Positions 26,666-35,377 of a stretch of DNA of 64,000 nt are shown one piece after another. Below the pieces are notes generated by a model, which did no database searches, was not told where the DNA came from, and saw nothing but the letters and a program-made list of their open reading frames with translations. The stretch lies in assembly GCA_902826605.1 (NCBI GenBank), contig CADEFM010000006.1, forward strand, positions 124,001 through 188,000. The letters are read 5' to 3'. Made by a program: the position numbers and the translations under genes. This DNA is from an uncultured Acidobacteriota bacterium. GTDB lineage: Bacteria > Acidobacteriota > Terriglobia > Bryobacterales > Bryobacteraceae. Every line of letters starts with the position of its first letter. Position 1 is the stretch's first letter.

Positions 26666-27451
26666 CTATTTTTTCCGAAGGTGCCCGTACAGCATTTCTT
26701 CGGTGAACTCCACACACTTAAATTCCAGCAGATGGGCGTTCTTTTCAGTGTGCTTGTACAGCGGCATGCTGACCTTCCACGGTTTGGAAAACGTGTTCGC
26801 ATCTTCAATCGTGGCTTCGTACTGCATCATATTCGGGCCAGTAAGCGTATAGCGTTCGACAACGTGCAGCGCGTCACTGTGATGATTGCCCGCCCGGTCG
26901 AACCACGTGGAATCGTTGAAGCCTTTCACGTCGATCACCAGCGTATCGCCTTCCCACCTTCCGTTGGACCAGCCCATCCAACTATCGGTCGGCGCTTCGG
27001 TGGGTTTACCCATGTTAATGATGCGCGACGCCCCGGCATATTGATACGCGATCAAAATGGCGGGCGACCCCTGCAGAATTTGAAAAGGATAGGGCATGTA
27101 ATTCGCGCGCGGGACGCCCGGCAAGTAGCACTTTACCTCGGGATCGTCAGTCCAGCGTTTTTCAAAGTTCGCTTTTTTCTTTGGCAGCGCCGCGGGCAAG
27201 TAAGGAATCTCGTCGCCTTCCACCACGCCCATGCCTGGAGGAATAGCGCCCAACACGCCCAATATGGGAGGCCCACCTGCGGGGCCGTGAGTCTGCAAGT
27301 CCCAGTTGGCGGTGTTCAACGCCTGCCAGATTCCGTTCAGATTCGGCTTGCCATCCGGCCGCCGCGGAATTCCGGGGCGTGCTTGGCCGGCTATGGGCAC
27401 TACCAGGGTCAAGGTGGCTACCGTAAGCATCGCTGCCCGTATGAGTCGCAT
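26666..27451 (-). CDS. Exported protein of the DGxPxLQGVW paralogous family, copy 4 (short form)
   Basis: A 261-residue exported protein (signal peptide MRLIRAAMLTVATLTLVVPIAG). It keeps RRPDGKPNLNGIW and the central NGRWEGDTLVIDVKGFNDSTW, with HHSDALHVVERYTLTGPNMMQYE, but its C terminus (CVEFTEEMLYGHL) replaces the CHEGNY motif. It resembles the short copy at 33.9 kb in this respect (both have a SDALHV motif). The ATG at 27451 follows GGGAGACTTGCGA. It lies 61 bases downstream of mscL on the same strand and heads the run of exported genes. Confidence 0.72.
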   Translation of the reverse strand: MRLIRAAMLTVATLTLVVPIAGQARPGIPRRPDGKPNLNGIWQALNTANWDLQTHGPAGGPPILGVLGAIPPGMGVVEGDEIPYLPAALPKKKANFEKRWTDDPEVKCYLPGVPRANYMPYPFQILQGSPAILIAYQYAGASRIINMGKPTEAPTDSWMGWSNGRWEGDTLVIDVKGFNDSTWFDRAGNHHSDALHVVERYTLTGPNMMQYEATIEDANTFSKPWKVSMPLYKHTEKNAHLLEFKCVEFTEEMLYGHLRKK

Positions 27452-27512
27452 TCGCAAGTCTCCCATAGGATTCATCATCCACATTATGATACTCCCATCC
27501 GCTCCCGGAGAT

Positions 27513-27905
27513 CTAAGCAAGTACCGACGTGCACTGCGGACACCGCCGCGCTTTCAATGGCACCGCACTCAGGCACTCCGAACATTCTTTGGTGGGTGGA
27601 GGGGTTACTGCCACGGGCGCCGGCGACAACCTAGCCATCAACGCCACGAATGGCTTCACGATCACGTAGTAAACCACCAGGGCTTTAATCAGAAATGAGA
27701 TCACCGCGTTTACGAAGTTTCCGATACCGATGGGTCCTAGCTTTAGCGCCGAGAAATCCGGCTGCCCGCCGATCATGCCGATGATCGGCGTGATCACATC
27801 CTTGGTCATCGAGTCGACGATCCCGCCGAAGGCCGCGCCGATAATGACGCCCACCGCCAGGTCCACCACATTTCCCCGCAGCACGAAATCTTTAAATCCC
27901 GCCAT
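27513..27905 (-). CDS. mscL: Large-conductance mechanosensitive channel with C-terminal zinc ribbon
   Basis: The 130-residue product begins with the MscL signature [30 protein letters not shown], whose first membrane helix forms the pore, and has a second helix at [20 protein letters not shown]. Instead of the usual helical bundle it ends in a zinc ribbon with two CxxC pairs (ECSECLSA and RCPQCTS). MscL opens at near-lytic tension to prevent bursting. The ATG at 27905 follows GGAGGAAG, whereas a longer reading to 27968 is not conserved. Confidence 0.93.
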   Translation of the reverse strand: MAGFKDFVLRGNVVDLAVGVIIGAAFGGIVDSMTKDVITPIIGMIGGQPDFSALKLGPIGIGNFVNAVISFLIKALVVYYVIVKPFVALMARLSPAPVAVTPPPTKECSECLSAVPLKARRCPQCTSVLA

Positions 27906-27987
27906 GGTTGCTTCCTCCAGTTCGGTCCTGCATAGCAAGCAAGTGTACCGCATAGCGGGAGCATTCACCTGCTACCATGAGCGTGTA

Positions 27988-28293
27988 ATGGCCAAGCCGA
28001 CGTTGATTACCGTCACCTGCCCATGCTGTCAGGCCGAGTTGCACATCGATCCGCAAACCCACGCAGTCATACGCCACGTGGAGCACGTAAAGCCTCCCAC
28101 GTTCGGTGACATTGAGGCCGCCGTGCAGCAGTTCAAGGGTGAAGCGGGCCGCCGCGAAGAAGCCTTCCGTAAATCCGTGGAAAGCCACAAATCGCACCAG
28201 GATGTGCTCAGTAAGAAATTCGACGAAATGCTGCGTCTCGCAAAAGAGAACCCCGACGCGCCGCCTCCTAAACGCGATATCGATTTCGACTAA
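27988..28293 (+). CDS. Small CxxC protein with helical C-terminal half, unknown function
   Basis: A 101-residue protein with a CPCC motif in its first strand (TLITVTCPCCQAELHID), a histidine-rich link (HAVIRHVEHVK) and a charged helical C-terminal half (FKGEAGRREEAFRKSVESHKS). The Cys pair and His residues could bind a metal. I do not recognise the family. The ATG at 27988 diverges from mscL and the gene lies 20 bases upstream of nth, so cotranscription with nth is likely. Confidence 0.65.
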   Translation: MAKPTLITVTCPCCQAELHIDPQTHAVIRHVEHVKPPTFGDIEAAVQQFKGEAGRREEAFRKSVESHKSHQDVLSKKFDEMLRLAKENPDAPPPKRDIDFD

Positions 28294-28313
28294 CGGATAC
28301 GCATCGTGCCGAC

Positions 28314-29021
28314 ATGATGCCCGCCATGACGACAGCAAAACGCACACCGCCGAAGCTCTCCGGCAAGCCCAAGACCGCCGCCGAACGCGCCGCGCGTTTC
28401 GACAAGATTCTCCACGTGCTGGACGAAATGTACCCTGATGTCACCTGCGCGCTGCATCATGAGAACGCGTGGCAACTGCTGGTGGCCACCATCCTTTCCG
28501 CGCAATGCACGGATAAACGTGTCAATGAAGTGACGCCGAGCCTCTTCCGCAAGTACCCCACCATTACGGATTTCGCCAATGCCAGCCAGGCGGAGATGGC
28601 GCAGGACATACGCTCCACCGGCTTCTTCAACAACAAATCCAAATCCGTCATCGGCGCGGCGCGCAAGATCCTCGGCGATTTCGGGGGCGAAATACCACGT
28701 GACATCAACCAGCTGTTGACTGTCCCGGGCGCAGCGCGCAAAACCGCCAACGTGGTGCTCGGCACCGCCTTCGGCATCGCCTTAGGGGTCGTGGTCGACA
28801 CACATGTCCAGCGCATTTCCAGGCGTTTGGATTTTACCAAGCACACCGATCCAGGCAAGATCGAAAAAGACCTGATGAAGATCGTCCCGCAAGACCGTTG
28901 GATTTTGTTTTCGCACCAGGTGATTCATCATGGCCGCGCCCTGTGCGTCGCGCGCAAACCCAAGTGCGCAGAGTGCAAATTGTCACCGTTGTGTTACGCG
29001 AAAGACAAAACGGCACCCTAG
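28314..29021 (+). CDS. nth: Endonuclease III (DNA glycosylase/AP lyase)
   Basis: The enzyme excises oxidised pyrimidines and cleaves the abasic site in base-excision repair. The 235-residue protein shows LLVATILSAQCTDKRVN near 55, the helix-hairpin-helix LLTVPGAARKTANVVLG with the catalytic lysine near 143, the catalytic aspartate in VVVDTHVQRISRRL near 161 and the [4Fe-4S] loop (Cx6Cx2Cx5C in CVARKPKCAECKLSPLC). The hairpin reads PGAARK where PGVGRK is usual. A basic N-terminal extension of about 20 residues precedes the domain. Confidence 0.95.
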   Translation: MMPAMTTAKRTPPKLSGKPKTAAERAARFDKILHVLDEMYPDVTCALHHENAWQLLVATILSAQCTDKRVNEVTPSLFRKYPTITDFANASQAEMAQDIRSTGFFNNKSKSVIGAARKILGDFGGEIPRDINQLLTVPGAARKTANVVLGTAFGIALGVVVDTHVQRISRRLDFTKHTDPGKIEKDLMKIVPQDRWILFSHQVIHHGRALCVARKPKCAECKLSPLCYAKDKTAP

Positions 29022-29050
29022 TACAACAGGCGCGCCCAAGTTTGGTGTTG

Positions 29051-29515
29051 TTACGCCCGCGCAGCCGAGCTTTTTCCGGCGACAACTGCGTCCTCTTTGT
29101 ACAGTGCGCCGCCGGCCAGGGCAGCTGCCGCTACCTGAACCACGCCCGCGATGACGCTCATGCCTAAGAGGCTGGCGGGGAGAACGCCGGCAACAATGAA
29201 CGCAACATTGGCAAGCAAGTATCCGACGACCCATACCGCCGCACCAGCGCGCAACGCGGTTCGAGGGCCAGCGCCAAAACGGGGACGGATCGCGGCGTAG
29301 AGCCATACGATCGCGATCCCCGATCCAATATCCAGCAGGGCAAAAGCCGCTAGCTGGGAGGCCCCGGTGGCCGGCGTCTTACCCAGGGCCGTCATCGCCT
29401 GTTGCCATTGGCCGGCAAGCAATACACCATTGATCAATCCATCAAACAAGAACAGGATAATTCCCGCCGCGATCCCGCCCAACACCACTCGGTTCATGTT
29501 GATTTTCGGATCCAT
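29051..29515 (-). CDS. Four-span membrane protein, unknown function
   Basis: A 154-residue protein with hydrophobic segments at about 10-28, 52-72, 88-112 and 117-138. The ATG at 29515 follows AAGGAGATTCAA; a longer reading to 29581 lacks this. GAALYKEDA near the C terminus is the only charged tail. I do not recognise the family. It converges with nth at 29 bases and diverges from the CBS-domain gene. Confidence 0.68.
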   Translation of the reverse strand: MDPKINMNRVVLGGIAAGIILFLFDGLINGVLLAGQWQQAMTALGKTPATGASQLAAFALLDIGSGIAIVWLYAAIRPRFGAGPRTALRAGAAVWVVGYLLANVAFIVAGVLPASLLGMSVIAGVVQVAAAALAGGALYKEDAVVAGKSSAARA

Positions 29516-29661
29516 TTGAATCTCCTTCGCGTTCGATGATAATCGCGCACTGTTTCCGAATGCAAGCGGGGATACGCACAAGGTCTGCGTGAAATTCCCC
29601 AGGTGACACCTTACGGTTCATCGGCCGCCACGTTCTAAGCGCAAACTGGATGGCTCCACAG

Positions 29662-29677
29662 TGGCATCCCCCGTGCA
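29662..29677 (+). promoter_or_regulatory. Sigma-54-like promoter of the CBS-domain gene
   Basis: TGGCATCCCCCGTGCA matches TGGCACG-N4-TTGCW at the invariant GG and GC with correct spacing, though with weaker flanking bases than the site at 10017-10032. It points at the CBS gene, predicts a start near 29688 and leaves room for the strong AAGGAAGGAG ribosome site before the ATG at 29705. Confidence 0.5.
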
Positions 29678-29704
29678 GTTAGGGAGCTTAAGGAAGGAGT
29701 CCCC

Positions 29705-30199
29705 ATGAAAGTCAGAGAAATCATGTCGAGAGAGATTGAATCCTGCGCGCCCGGCACAAATTTGGCGGCGGCCGCGGAGTTGGTCTGGAAACGCGATTGC
29801 GGCGCTTTGCCCGTGGTGGATGAGGGCAGACTGGCCGGAATGATCACGGATCGCGATATGTTCATTGCACTGGGCACGCGCGATCGGCGCGCGAGCGAGG
29901 TATTGGTTCGGGATGTGGTGTCGGATCTGCCCGTAACCTGTAATGGTGAGGATGACGTCGCTACGGCCTTGCGAATCATGCGAGCGGCTAGGGTCAGAAG
30001 GCTGCCCGTAGTCAATGCAGCGGGAACACTGGAGGGGATTGTGTCGCTAAGCGATATTGCGTTGCACGCAGTCTCCAAGGGCCGCAGCGTCAGCCATGAG
30101 GAGGTCGTCAATACGGTAAAGTCGATCTGCGAACAGGTGGCCCGTATGCCGGTAACGGCGGAAACCGGCAAGCCCGCCGCCCTCGCGGTCGCCGGATGA
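29705..30199 (+). CDS. Tandem CBS-domain protein
   Basis: A 164-residue protein made of two CBS motifs (KVREIMSREIESCAPGTNL, GALPVVDEGRLAGMITDRDM and then VRDVVSDLPVTCNGEDDV, RRLPVVNAAGTLEGIVSLSDIAL), which together form a Bateman module that binds adenosine nucleotides or other ligands and regulates partners. There is no catalytic domain, so it acts as a stand-alone regulator. The ribosome site AAGGAAGGAG is unusually strong. A sigma-54-like site lies 28-43 bases upstream of the start. Confidence 0.88.
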   Translation: MKVREIMSREIESCAPGTNLAAAAELVWKRDCGALPVVDEGRLAGMITDRDMFIALGTRDRRASEVLVRDVVSDLPVTCNGEDDVATALRIMRAARVRRLPVVNAAGTLEGIVSLSDIALHAVSKGRSVSHEEVVNTVKSICEQVARMPVTAETGKPAALAVAG

Positions 30200-30234
30200 C
30201 ACTAAGGACACGCGGTGGAGATCCCTGCACGCCC

Positions 30235-30615
30235 TTATTTCCGGGCGCGTTTTGCTTCGATTACCGGAATCAAGGAATTTCCCCCTTCCGGAGCCATGGG
30301 GCGGGTACGCTGAAAACTGATCTCTGTGTTCAGGCTGCTGACGAACACCTCGATCTGACGCTGCATCTCTTCCATCTTTTCACGCATGTTGAGAATGATC
30401 TCAACGCCCGCCAGATTTACGCCTAAGTCGCGGGTTAGTTTTAGGATGACTTCCAGGCGCACCATGTCTTCATCCGTATAGAGGCGCGTGTTGCCGTCGC
30501 TGCGGGAAGGCTTCAGCAATCCTTCACGTTCATACAGCCGCAGTGTCTGCGGGTGAATTTGATACTGCTCGGCGATAGCCGAAATCATGTATGCGGCTTT
30601 TTTTGATTTCGCCAT
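30235..30615 (-). CDS. hspR: HspR, MerR-family repressor of the dnaK operon
   Basis: The 126-residue protein has the MerR-type winged helix (YMISAIAEQYQIHPQTLRLYEREGLLKPSRSDGNTRLYTDEDM) followed by an effector-poor coiled coil. It is the last gene of dnaK-dnaJ-hspR, starting 4 bases after the dnaJ stop. HspR represses the operon, with DnaK as co-repressor in actinobacteria, by binding HAIR elements upstream of dnaK. The ATG at 30615 is preferred over an in-frame start inside dnaJ. Confidence 0.92.
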   Translation of the reverse strand: MAKSKKAAYMISAIAEQYQIHPQTLRLYEREGLLKPSRSDGNTRLYTDEDMVRLEVILKLTRDLGVNLAGVEIILNMREKMEEMQRQIEVFVSSLNTEISFQRTRPMAPEGGNSLIPVIEAKRARK

Positions 30616-30619
30616 GATG

Positions 30620-31783
30620 TTACACCTGTTCCCACATACCGGCCCGGGGGTCCTCGGGATGCAACTCCGCGTATTCGCGCAATAACTCCTTGGTGCGTTC
30701 ATCGTGCACCACCGGAGCTTCCAGCGCGACTTCCACAATCTGATCGCCGCGCAGACCGGTTCGGGCGTTCAGCACGCCTTTTTCACGCATTCGGAATTTC
30801 TGCCCGTTCTTGGTTCCTTGCGGAATCTTCAACTGCGCGCGTCCGTCGATGGTGGGCACCTCAATCCGCGTACCCAGCCCCGCTTCGTCGATGCGCACGG
30901 GAACATGAATGGAAATGTCGTCGCCCTCGCGATGGAACAGCGGATGCGGTTCCACCCGTACCGTGATGTAGAGATCGCCCCCCGGCGCTCCATGGGTGCC
31001 GGCGTTCCCTTTGCCTGCAACACGCAGCCGCGAGCCCTGCTGCGCGCCCGGAGGGATGCGAACTTCCACGGATTCGTTCGATGCCACGCGGCCGTCTCCC
31101 TGGCACGTTGCGCAGCGGTCCTGCAATCGCCCGCTACCCTGACAGCGCGGGCATGTCAGACTAAAGCGCATGGCGCCGGCCGCTTGGGTAACGTTGCCGC
31201 TGCCGTTGCACTCGGGACAAATCATGTTCGCGCCCGTGCGTCCGCCAGTTCCGCCACACGTGCCGCAGCTCTCCTGCCGGGTAATCTTCAGTCCTACCTG
31301 AGTTCCGCGAATGGCCTGCCAGAAATCGATGCTCAAGCCATATTCGAGATCGGACCCTTTCTCGGGCGCCGCATTGCGCTGCTCCGCCTGCTTGCCGAAC
31401 CATTGGCTGAAGACATCCTGAAAGTTGGCCGAATCCGGAGGAGGCTGCCGGCCCTTCGTTCCGCCGCGCGTAAAAAGGTCCGAGAAATCAAACCCTCCGA
31501 ACCCCATGTTCGGGCCGCGGCCGCCTCCAAAGTCCCCACTGCCGCCCGGGCTGGGCATCCCGTTTTCCGAATAGAAGCCGAATTGGTCGAACATCTGCTT
31601 CTTCTTCGGATCGCTTAAGACGTCGTAGGCTTCCTGAACTTTTTTGAAGCGATCCTCGGCGGATTTGTCCCCCGGATTGAGATCGGGATGATATTTTCGC
31701 GCCAAACGCCGGTACGCTTTGCGGATCTCGTCCGCATCGCCGTTGCGTTCCACGCCGAGCGTTTGATAATAATCTTGCGCCAT
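30620..31783 (-). CDS. dnaJ: Chaperone protein DnaJ
   Basis: DnaJ delivers unfolded substrates to DnaK and stimulates its ATPase. The 387-residue protein shows the J domain with HPD (KYHPDLNPGDK), a Gly/Phe linker (residues about 80-120), four CxxCxGxG zinc repeats (CGTCGGTG, CPECNGSG, CPRCQGSG, CATCQGDG, about 165-240) and C-terminal substrate domains. It lies 45 bases downstream of dnaK and 4 bases upstream of hspR on the same strand. Confidence 0.96.
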   Translation of the reverse strand: MAQDYYQTLGVERNGDADEIRKAYRRLARKYHPDLNPGDKSAEDRFKKVQEAYDVLSDPKKKQMFDQFGFYSENGMPSPGGSGDFGGGRGPNMGFGGFDFSDLFTRGGTKGRQPPPDSANFQDVFSQWFGKQAEQRNAAPEKGSDLEYGLSIDFWQAIRGTQVGLKITRQESCGTCGGTGGRTGANMICPECNGSGNVTQAAGAMRFSLTCPRCQGSGRLQDRCATCQGDGRVASNESVEVRIPPGAQQGSRLRVAGKGNAGTHGAPGGDLYITVRVEPHPLFHREGDDISIHVPVRIDEAGLGTRIEVPTIDGRAQLKIPQGTKNGQKFRMREKGVLNARTGLRGDQIVEVALEAPVVHDERTKELLREYAELHPEDPRAGMWEQV

Positions 31784-31828
31784 AAGAATCCAGGGTCACT
31801 GGGCCGGAGTTTGCCGGCCCCTGCCCTC

Positions 31829-33757
31829 TTACTTTTTGTCGTCGACGTCCACGAACTCCGCGTCCACAACGTCTTCTTTGGGTTTGCCGGACGCCGCGCC
31901 GTCGGCTCCCGCGCCGGGCGCTGACCCTGCGGCTCCTGCATCTCCGCCTGCGCTTGCGCTGGAGGCCTTGTACATCGCCTCCGCCAGCTTATGACTCGCC
32001 TGAGTCAGATTGTCCGAGGCCTTGTTGATATCGGCGATCGAACCACCCGCGATGGCCTTCTTAGCGGCCTCTAATGCAGTCTCGACATTTGTGGCATCGT
32101 CAGCGCTAATCTTGTCGCGGTGATCCTTGAGCATCTTCTCCACCTGATACACCATGGAGTCGGCCTTATTCCGCGCGTCGATCTCATCCTTGCGCTTGTT
32201 ATCCTCGGCGGCGTGCGCCTCGGCGTCCTTGGCCATCTTGTCCACTTCTTCCTTGCTTAAGCCGGAGGACGAGGTGATGGTGATCTTCTGCTCATTGCTG
32301 GTGGCCTTGTCCTTTGCGGTGACATTCAGGATGCCGTTGGCATCGATGTCGAACGTCACCTCCACCTGAGGAATGCCGCGCGGAGCGGGCGGAATGCCGA
32401 TCAGCTGGAACACGCCTAGCATGCGGTTGTCTTTCGCCAGAGAGCGCTCTCCCTGGTACACCTTGATCTCCACCGAAGTCTGCGAATCCGCCGCCGTCGA
32501 GAACGTCTCACTCTTGCGCGTGGGGATCGTGGTGTTGCGGTCAATCAGTTTGGTGAATACTCCGCCCAGCGTTTCAATGCCCAGCGACAGTGGAGTCACG
32601 TCCAGCAGCAGCACGTCTTTCACTTCGCCGCCGAGTACGCCGCCTTGCACCGCAGCACCCACAGCCACCACTTCATCCGGGTTCACGCTGCGGTTGGGTT
32701 CTTTGTTGAACAGATTGCGGACGATCTCCTGCACGCGCGGAATGCGCGTAGAACCACCCACCAGCACCACTTCGTCGATCTGCGCCGGGGTGATGCCCGC
32801 GTCGGCCAGCGCTTTCTTGCACGGCTCTACGGTGCGTTCGAGGATGTCCGCCACCATCTGCTCAAACCGCGCACGCGTCAGCTTCACGGCCATGTGCTTG
32901 GGACCGCTGGCGTCTGCCGTGAGGAAGGGCAGATTGATTTCCGTCTCCAGCAGAGTGGAGAGCTCGATCTTGGCTTTCTCCGCGGCTTCCTTTAAGCGCT
33001 GCAGAGCCATCTGATCTTTTGAAACGTCGATGCCCTGGTCTTTCTTGAATTCCTGAATCAGCCATTCGATGATGCGGTGGTCGATGTTGTCGCCGCCCAG
33101 GTGGGTGTCGCCGTTGGTGGATTTCACTTCCACCACGCCGTCGCCCACTTCGAGAATTGAAATGTCGAACGTGCCGCCGCCGAAGTCATACACGGCGATG
33201 GTTTCATCCTTCTTGCGATCCAGACCGTAAGCCAGCGCCGCCGCCGTCGGCTCATTGATGATGCGCATCACCTCCAGGCCCGCGATCTTGCCCGCGTCCT
33301 TGGTGGCTTGCCGCTGGGCGTCGTTGAAGTAAGCGGGTACCGTGATCACCGCCTTGGTGACTTTTTCACCCAGGTACGATTCCGCCGCTTCCTTGAGCTT
33401 GGTAAGCACCATCGCCGAAATCTCGGGAGGTGAGAGTTTCTTCCCATTGATGTCTACGCGCACGTCGTCCGTGTCGCCGGAAACAACGCGATAGGGAACC
33501 AATTTGGTTTCCTCGGGAACTTCGTCATAGCGGCGACCCATAAACCGCTTGATGGAGTAAACCGTATTTTCCGGGTTTGTGACCGACTGGCGTTTTGCCA
33601 CGGTTCCAACTAGCCTTTCGCCACTCTTGGCGAACCCGACCACGGACGGCGTTGTCCGGCCGCCCTCTTGATTTGGGATTACAACGGGCGTTCCGCCCTC
33701 CATCACCGCTACCACGGAGTTGGTAGTTCCTAAGTCTATTCCAATGATTTTGCTCAT
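31829..33757 (-). CDS. dnaK: Chaperone protein DnaK (Hsp70)
   Basis: The 642-residue Hsp70 begins [17 protein letters not shown] and has the full ATPase domain ([26 protein letters not shown]), substrate-binding domain and a Gly/Ala-rich C-terminal tail ending in a charged [13 protein letters not shown] motif. It folds and protects proteins with DnaJ and GrpE; grpE is not in the window. The ATG at 33757 follows AAGGAACG; the 27-codon longer frame has no support. The promoter and HspR-type sites are in the 170-base gap upstream. Confidence 0.97.
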   Translation of the reverse strand: MSKIIGIDLGTTNSVVAVMEGGTPVVIPNQEGGRTTPSVVGFAKSGERLVGTVAKRQSVTNPENTVYSIKRFMGRRYDEVPEETKLVPYRVVSGDTDDVRVDINGKKLSPPEISAMVLTKLKEAAESYLGEKVTKAVITVPAYFNDAQRQATKDAGKIAGLEVMRIINEPTAAALAYGLDRKKDETIAVYDFGGGTFDISILEVGDGVVEVKSTNGDTHLGGDNIDHRIIEWLIQEFKKDQGIDVSKDQMALQRLKEAAEKAKIELSTLLETEINLPFLTADASGPKHMAVKLTRARFEQMVADILERTVEPCKKALADAGITPAQIDEVVLVGGSTRIPRVQEIVRNLFNKEPNRSVNPDEVVAVGAAVQGGVLGGEVKDVLLLDVTPLSLGIETLGGVFTKLIDRNTTIPTRKSETFSTAADSQTSVEIKVYQGERSLAKDNRMLGVFQLIGIPPAPRGIPQVEVTFDIDANGILNVTAKDKATSNEQKITITSSSGLSKEEVDKMAKDAEAHAAEDNKRKDEIDARNKADSMVYQVEKMLKDHRDKISADDATNVETALEAAKKAIAGGSIADINKASDNLTQASHKLAEAMYKASSASAGGDAGAAGSAPGAGADGAASGKPKEDVVDAEFVDVDDKK

Positions 33758-33829
33758 GTTATCGTTCCTTGTGGCGTTAAGTTGTGCGTCTTTTTCCCGG
33801 CAGGTCCTTCGTTTATTTAGCCTGATATT

Positions 33830-33858
33830 AGTATGCAAGTTTAGTGCAGTATTGTCAA
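33830..33858 (-). promoter_or_regulatory. Predicted sigma-70 promoter of the dnaK operon
   Basis: On the minus strand TTGACA (33858-33853) and CATACT (33835-33830) are separated by 17 bases, close to the housekeeping consensus. The predicted start is near 33823, giving a 65-base leader. Half-sites for HspR overlap and flank the -35 element. Confidence 0.6.
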
Positions 33859-33892
33859 GTTATCTTGAGGCAAGATTTTTCTCTTATCAAGT
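33855..33892. promoter_or_regulatory. Candidate HspR operator (HAIR-like half-sites)
   Basis: Four CTTGA/TCAAG half-sites occur in 38 bases, including the palindrome ATCTTG-AGG-CAAGAT (33862-33876) and TCAAG-TTAT-CTTGA (33855-33868). HspR binds inverted CTTGAGT half-sites (HAIR), and hspR is the third gene of this operon, so autoregulation is expected. The 7-base spacing of the actinobacterial HAIR consensus is not matched exactly. Confidence 0.5.
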
Positions 33893-33927
33893 TGAATTGG
33901 CTGTATACTTTCGAAGGCAGATGACCC

Positions 33928-34683
33928 ATGGAGCGAGTTTTCTTTGGCTTTTTCTTGCTATTGGCAACCTTGCATGCCCAGTGGCTCAACCACCAGACGG
34001 CGGCTGCGCCTAGAACCAAGGATGGCAAGATTGACTTGTCAGCTCCCGCTCCCCGCACGCGTGAAGGCAAACCGGATTTCTCCGGAGTGTGGAGCGCACC
34101 GAATTACAGCACGAAATACTTGGAGAATCTGGCCGCCGATGGCATCGAAGTCCCCATGCTGCCGTGGGCCGCGGCCGTTTACAAAGAGCGGCAAGAAAAT
34201 TTCGGCAAGGATCGTCCATCGAATACTTGCCTGCCGCACAGTGTCACCGATTTTGACGCGCATCACATGCCCAAGAAGGTGATCCAGACTCCTGGCGTCC
34301 TGGTGATTCTCTTTGAGAGCTATCACTCCTTCCGCCAGATCTTCACGGACGGCCGCGCGCTTCCGAAAGAACGCGAGCCGGCGTGGTTCGGCTATTCGGT
34401 GGGGCGCTGGGAAGACGACACGCTAGTGGTGGACACCGTGGGCCTCAACCCGAAAACATGGCTTGACGATGGCGGGCATCCGCTGAGTGACGCGTTGCAT
34501 GTGATTGAGCGCTTCCGCCGCCCGGACTTTGGCCACATGGTGGTTGACGTGACCATCGACGATCCCAAGACTTATGAGCGTCCCTGGACCGTAAAGTTGC
34601 CGTGGGCCTACGTGCCGGACACCGACTTGCTCGACTGGGTCTGCGAGAACGAGAAGGATATTCCTCACATGGTGGGCAAGTAG
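33928..34683 (+). CDS. Exported protein of the DGxPxLQGVW paralogous family, copy 5 (short form)
   Basis: A 251-residue exported protein (signal peptide MERVFFGFFLLLATLHA). Family motifs are RTREGKPDFSGVW, VGRWEDDTLVVDTVGLNPKTW, HPLSDALHVIERFRR and YERPWTVKLPW. As in copy 4, the CHEGNY motif is replaced (WVCENEKDIPHMVG). It is divergent from dnaK and shares the gap that holds the dnaK promoter, so the two may be co-regulated. It stands 6.5 kb from the cluster of the other four copies. Confidence 0.72.
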   Translation: MERVFFGFFLLLATLHAQWLNHQTAAAPRTKDGKIDLSAPAPRTREGKPDFSGVWSAPNYSTKYLENLAADGIEVPMLPWAAAVYKERQENFGKDRPSNTCLPHSVTDFDAHHMPKKVIQTPGVLVILFESYHSFRQIFTDGRALPKEREPAWFGYSVGRWEDDTLVVDTVGLNPKTWLDDGGHPLSDALHVIERFRRPDFGHMVVDVTIDDPKTYERPWTVKLPWAYVPDTDLLDWVCENEKDIPHMVGK

Positions 34684-34688
34684 CGCGC

Positions 34689-35120
34689 CTACACAGCGCC
34701 CAACCACTTCACCGGCAGGCGCGCACCCACGGCATTAAACAGCCTTTCATCCGCGGTAATGAGCGTGGCTTGTTGAGAAACGGCGAGGGCCAAGTACACG
34801 CTGTCATAAAAGGATCGGGTGTAGAGCAACCCAATCTCCAAGGCCGGCTGAAGTATTTCACGTGAAGCGATCGTTTGGAACTGCCAGTTTCGCGCCGTTG
34901 TCAAAGATTCCCCTGCTTCTTCGGCAGTCAAGCGGCGCGCCCGCACTGCTTTCCAGAGGATACTCCCGATCTCGGGCCAAAACAGATCGGGAACGGTGAA
35001 TGCGATGCGGCCTGCTGCCTCCTCAGCCAGGAGGTGATTCGCCTCATTGATGTATAACTCACCGGTCGCGGGAAGCAGCCACTTAGCTGCAACGCTTGCG
35101 TCCAGTACGAACAACGTCAA
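34689..35120 (-). CDS. VapC-type PIN-domain toxin
   Basis: The 143-residue protein has the PIN ribonuclease acidic set: D7 (VLDASVAAKW), E50 (DLFWPEI), D106 (YDSVYLALA) and D124 (TADERL). PIN toxins cleave RNA, often tRNA or rRNA, and are restrained by a cognate antitoxin. The start overlaps the antitoxin stop by 4 bases (ATGA), the usual arrangement for this class of toxin-antitoxin pair. Confidence 0.88.
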   Translation of the reverse strand: MTLFVLDASVAAKWLLPATGELYINEANHLLAEEAAGRIAFTVPDLFWPEIGSILWKAVRARRLTAEEAGESLTTARNWQFQTIASREILQPALEIGLLYTRSFYDSVYLALAVSQQATLITADERLFNAVGARLPVKWLGAV

Positions 35121-35368
35121 CGTTCGCGATCCTCGCGAATCATTTCCTCAACGGAGGTAAAGGGTCCGGTGGTGAGAGGTGGGCGGCCCTGCAGGTCGAG
35201 AACTTTCTTGTAAAGCCGCAACCGGCGTTTGATTTCAGCCTCCGTGGGAACATCGCGCTTAAGGAGCGAAATGACTTCACCGGCGATCGATTTGCTGTTC
35301 TGTTTGGCGCGCTTCCGGAGCGCTTCATACAAATCGTCCGGAACGTTTTCGACGTACAGCGTGGCCAT
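35117..35368 (-). CDS. FitA/VapB-type ribbon-helix-helix antitoxin
   Basis: An 83-residue protein whose N-terminal 45 residues form a ribbon-helix-helix DNA-binding fold (TLYVENVPDDLYEALRKRAKQNSKSIAGEVISLL), followed by a charged C-terminal tail that would wrap the toxin. It precedes the PIN toxin gene in the usual order. A GGGAGA ribosome site lies beside a palindromic operator, consistent with autoregulation. Confidence 0.85.
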   Translation of the reverse strand: MATLYVENVPDDLYEALRKRAKQNSKSIAGEVISLLKRDVPTEAEIKRRLRLYKKVLDLQGRPPLTTGPFTSVEEMIREDRER

Positions 35369-35377
35369 AGGGTCTCC

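Noticed and set aside
26489..27634. Plus-strand open frame of 381 codons
   Set aside because: It is antisense to copies 3 and 4 of the exported family and mscL, with no recognisable domain; high-GC codon use produces such shadows.
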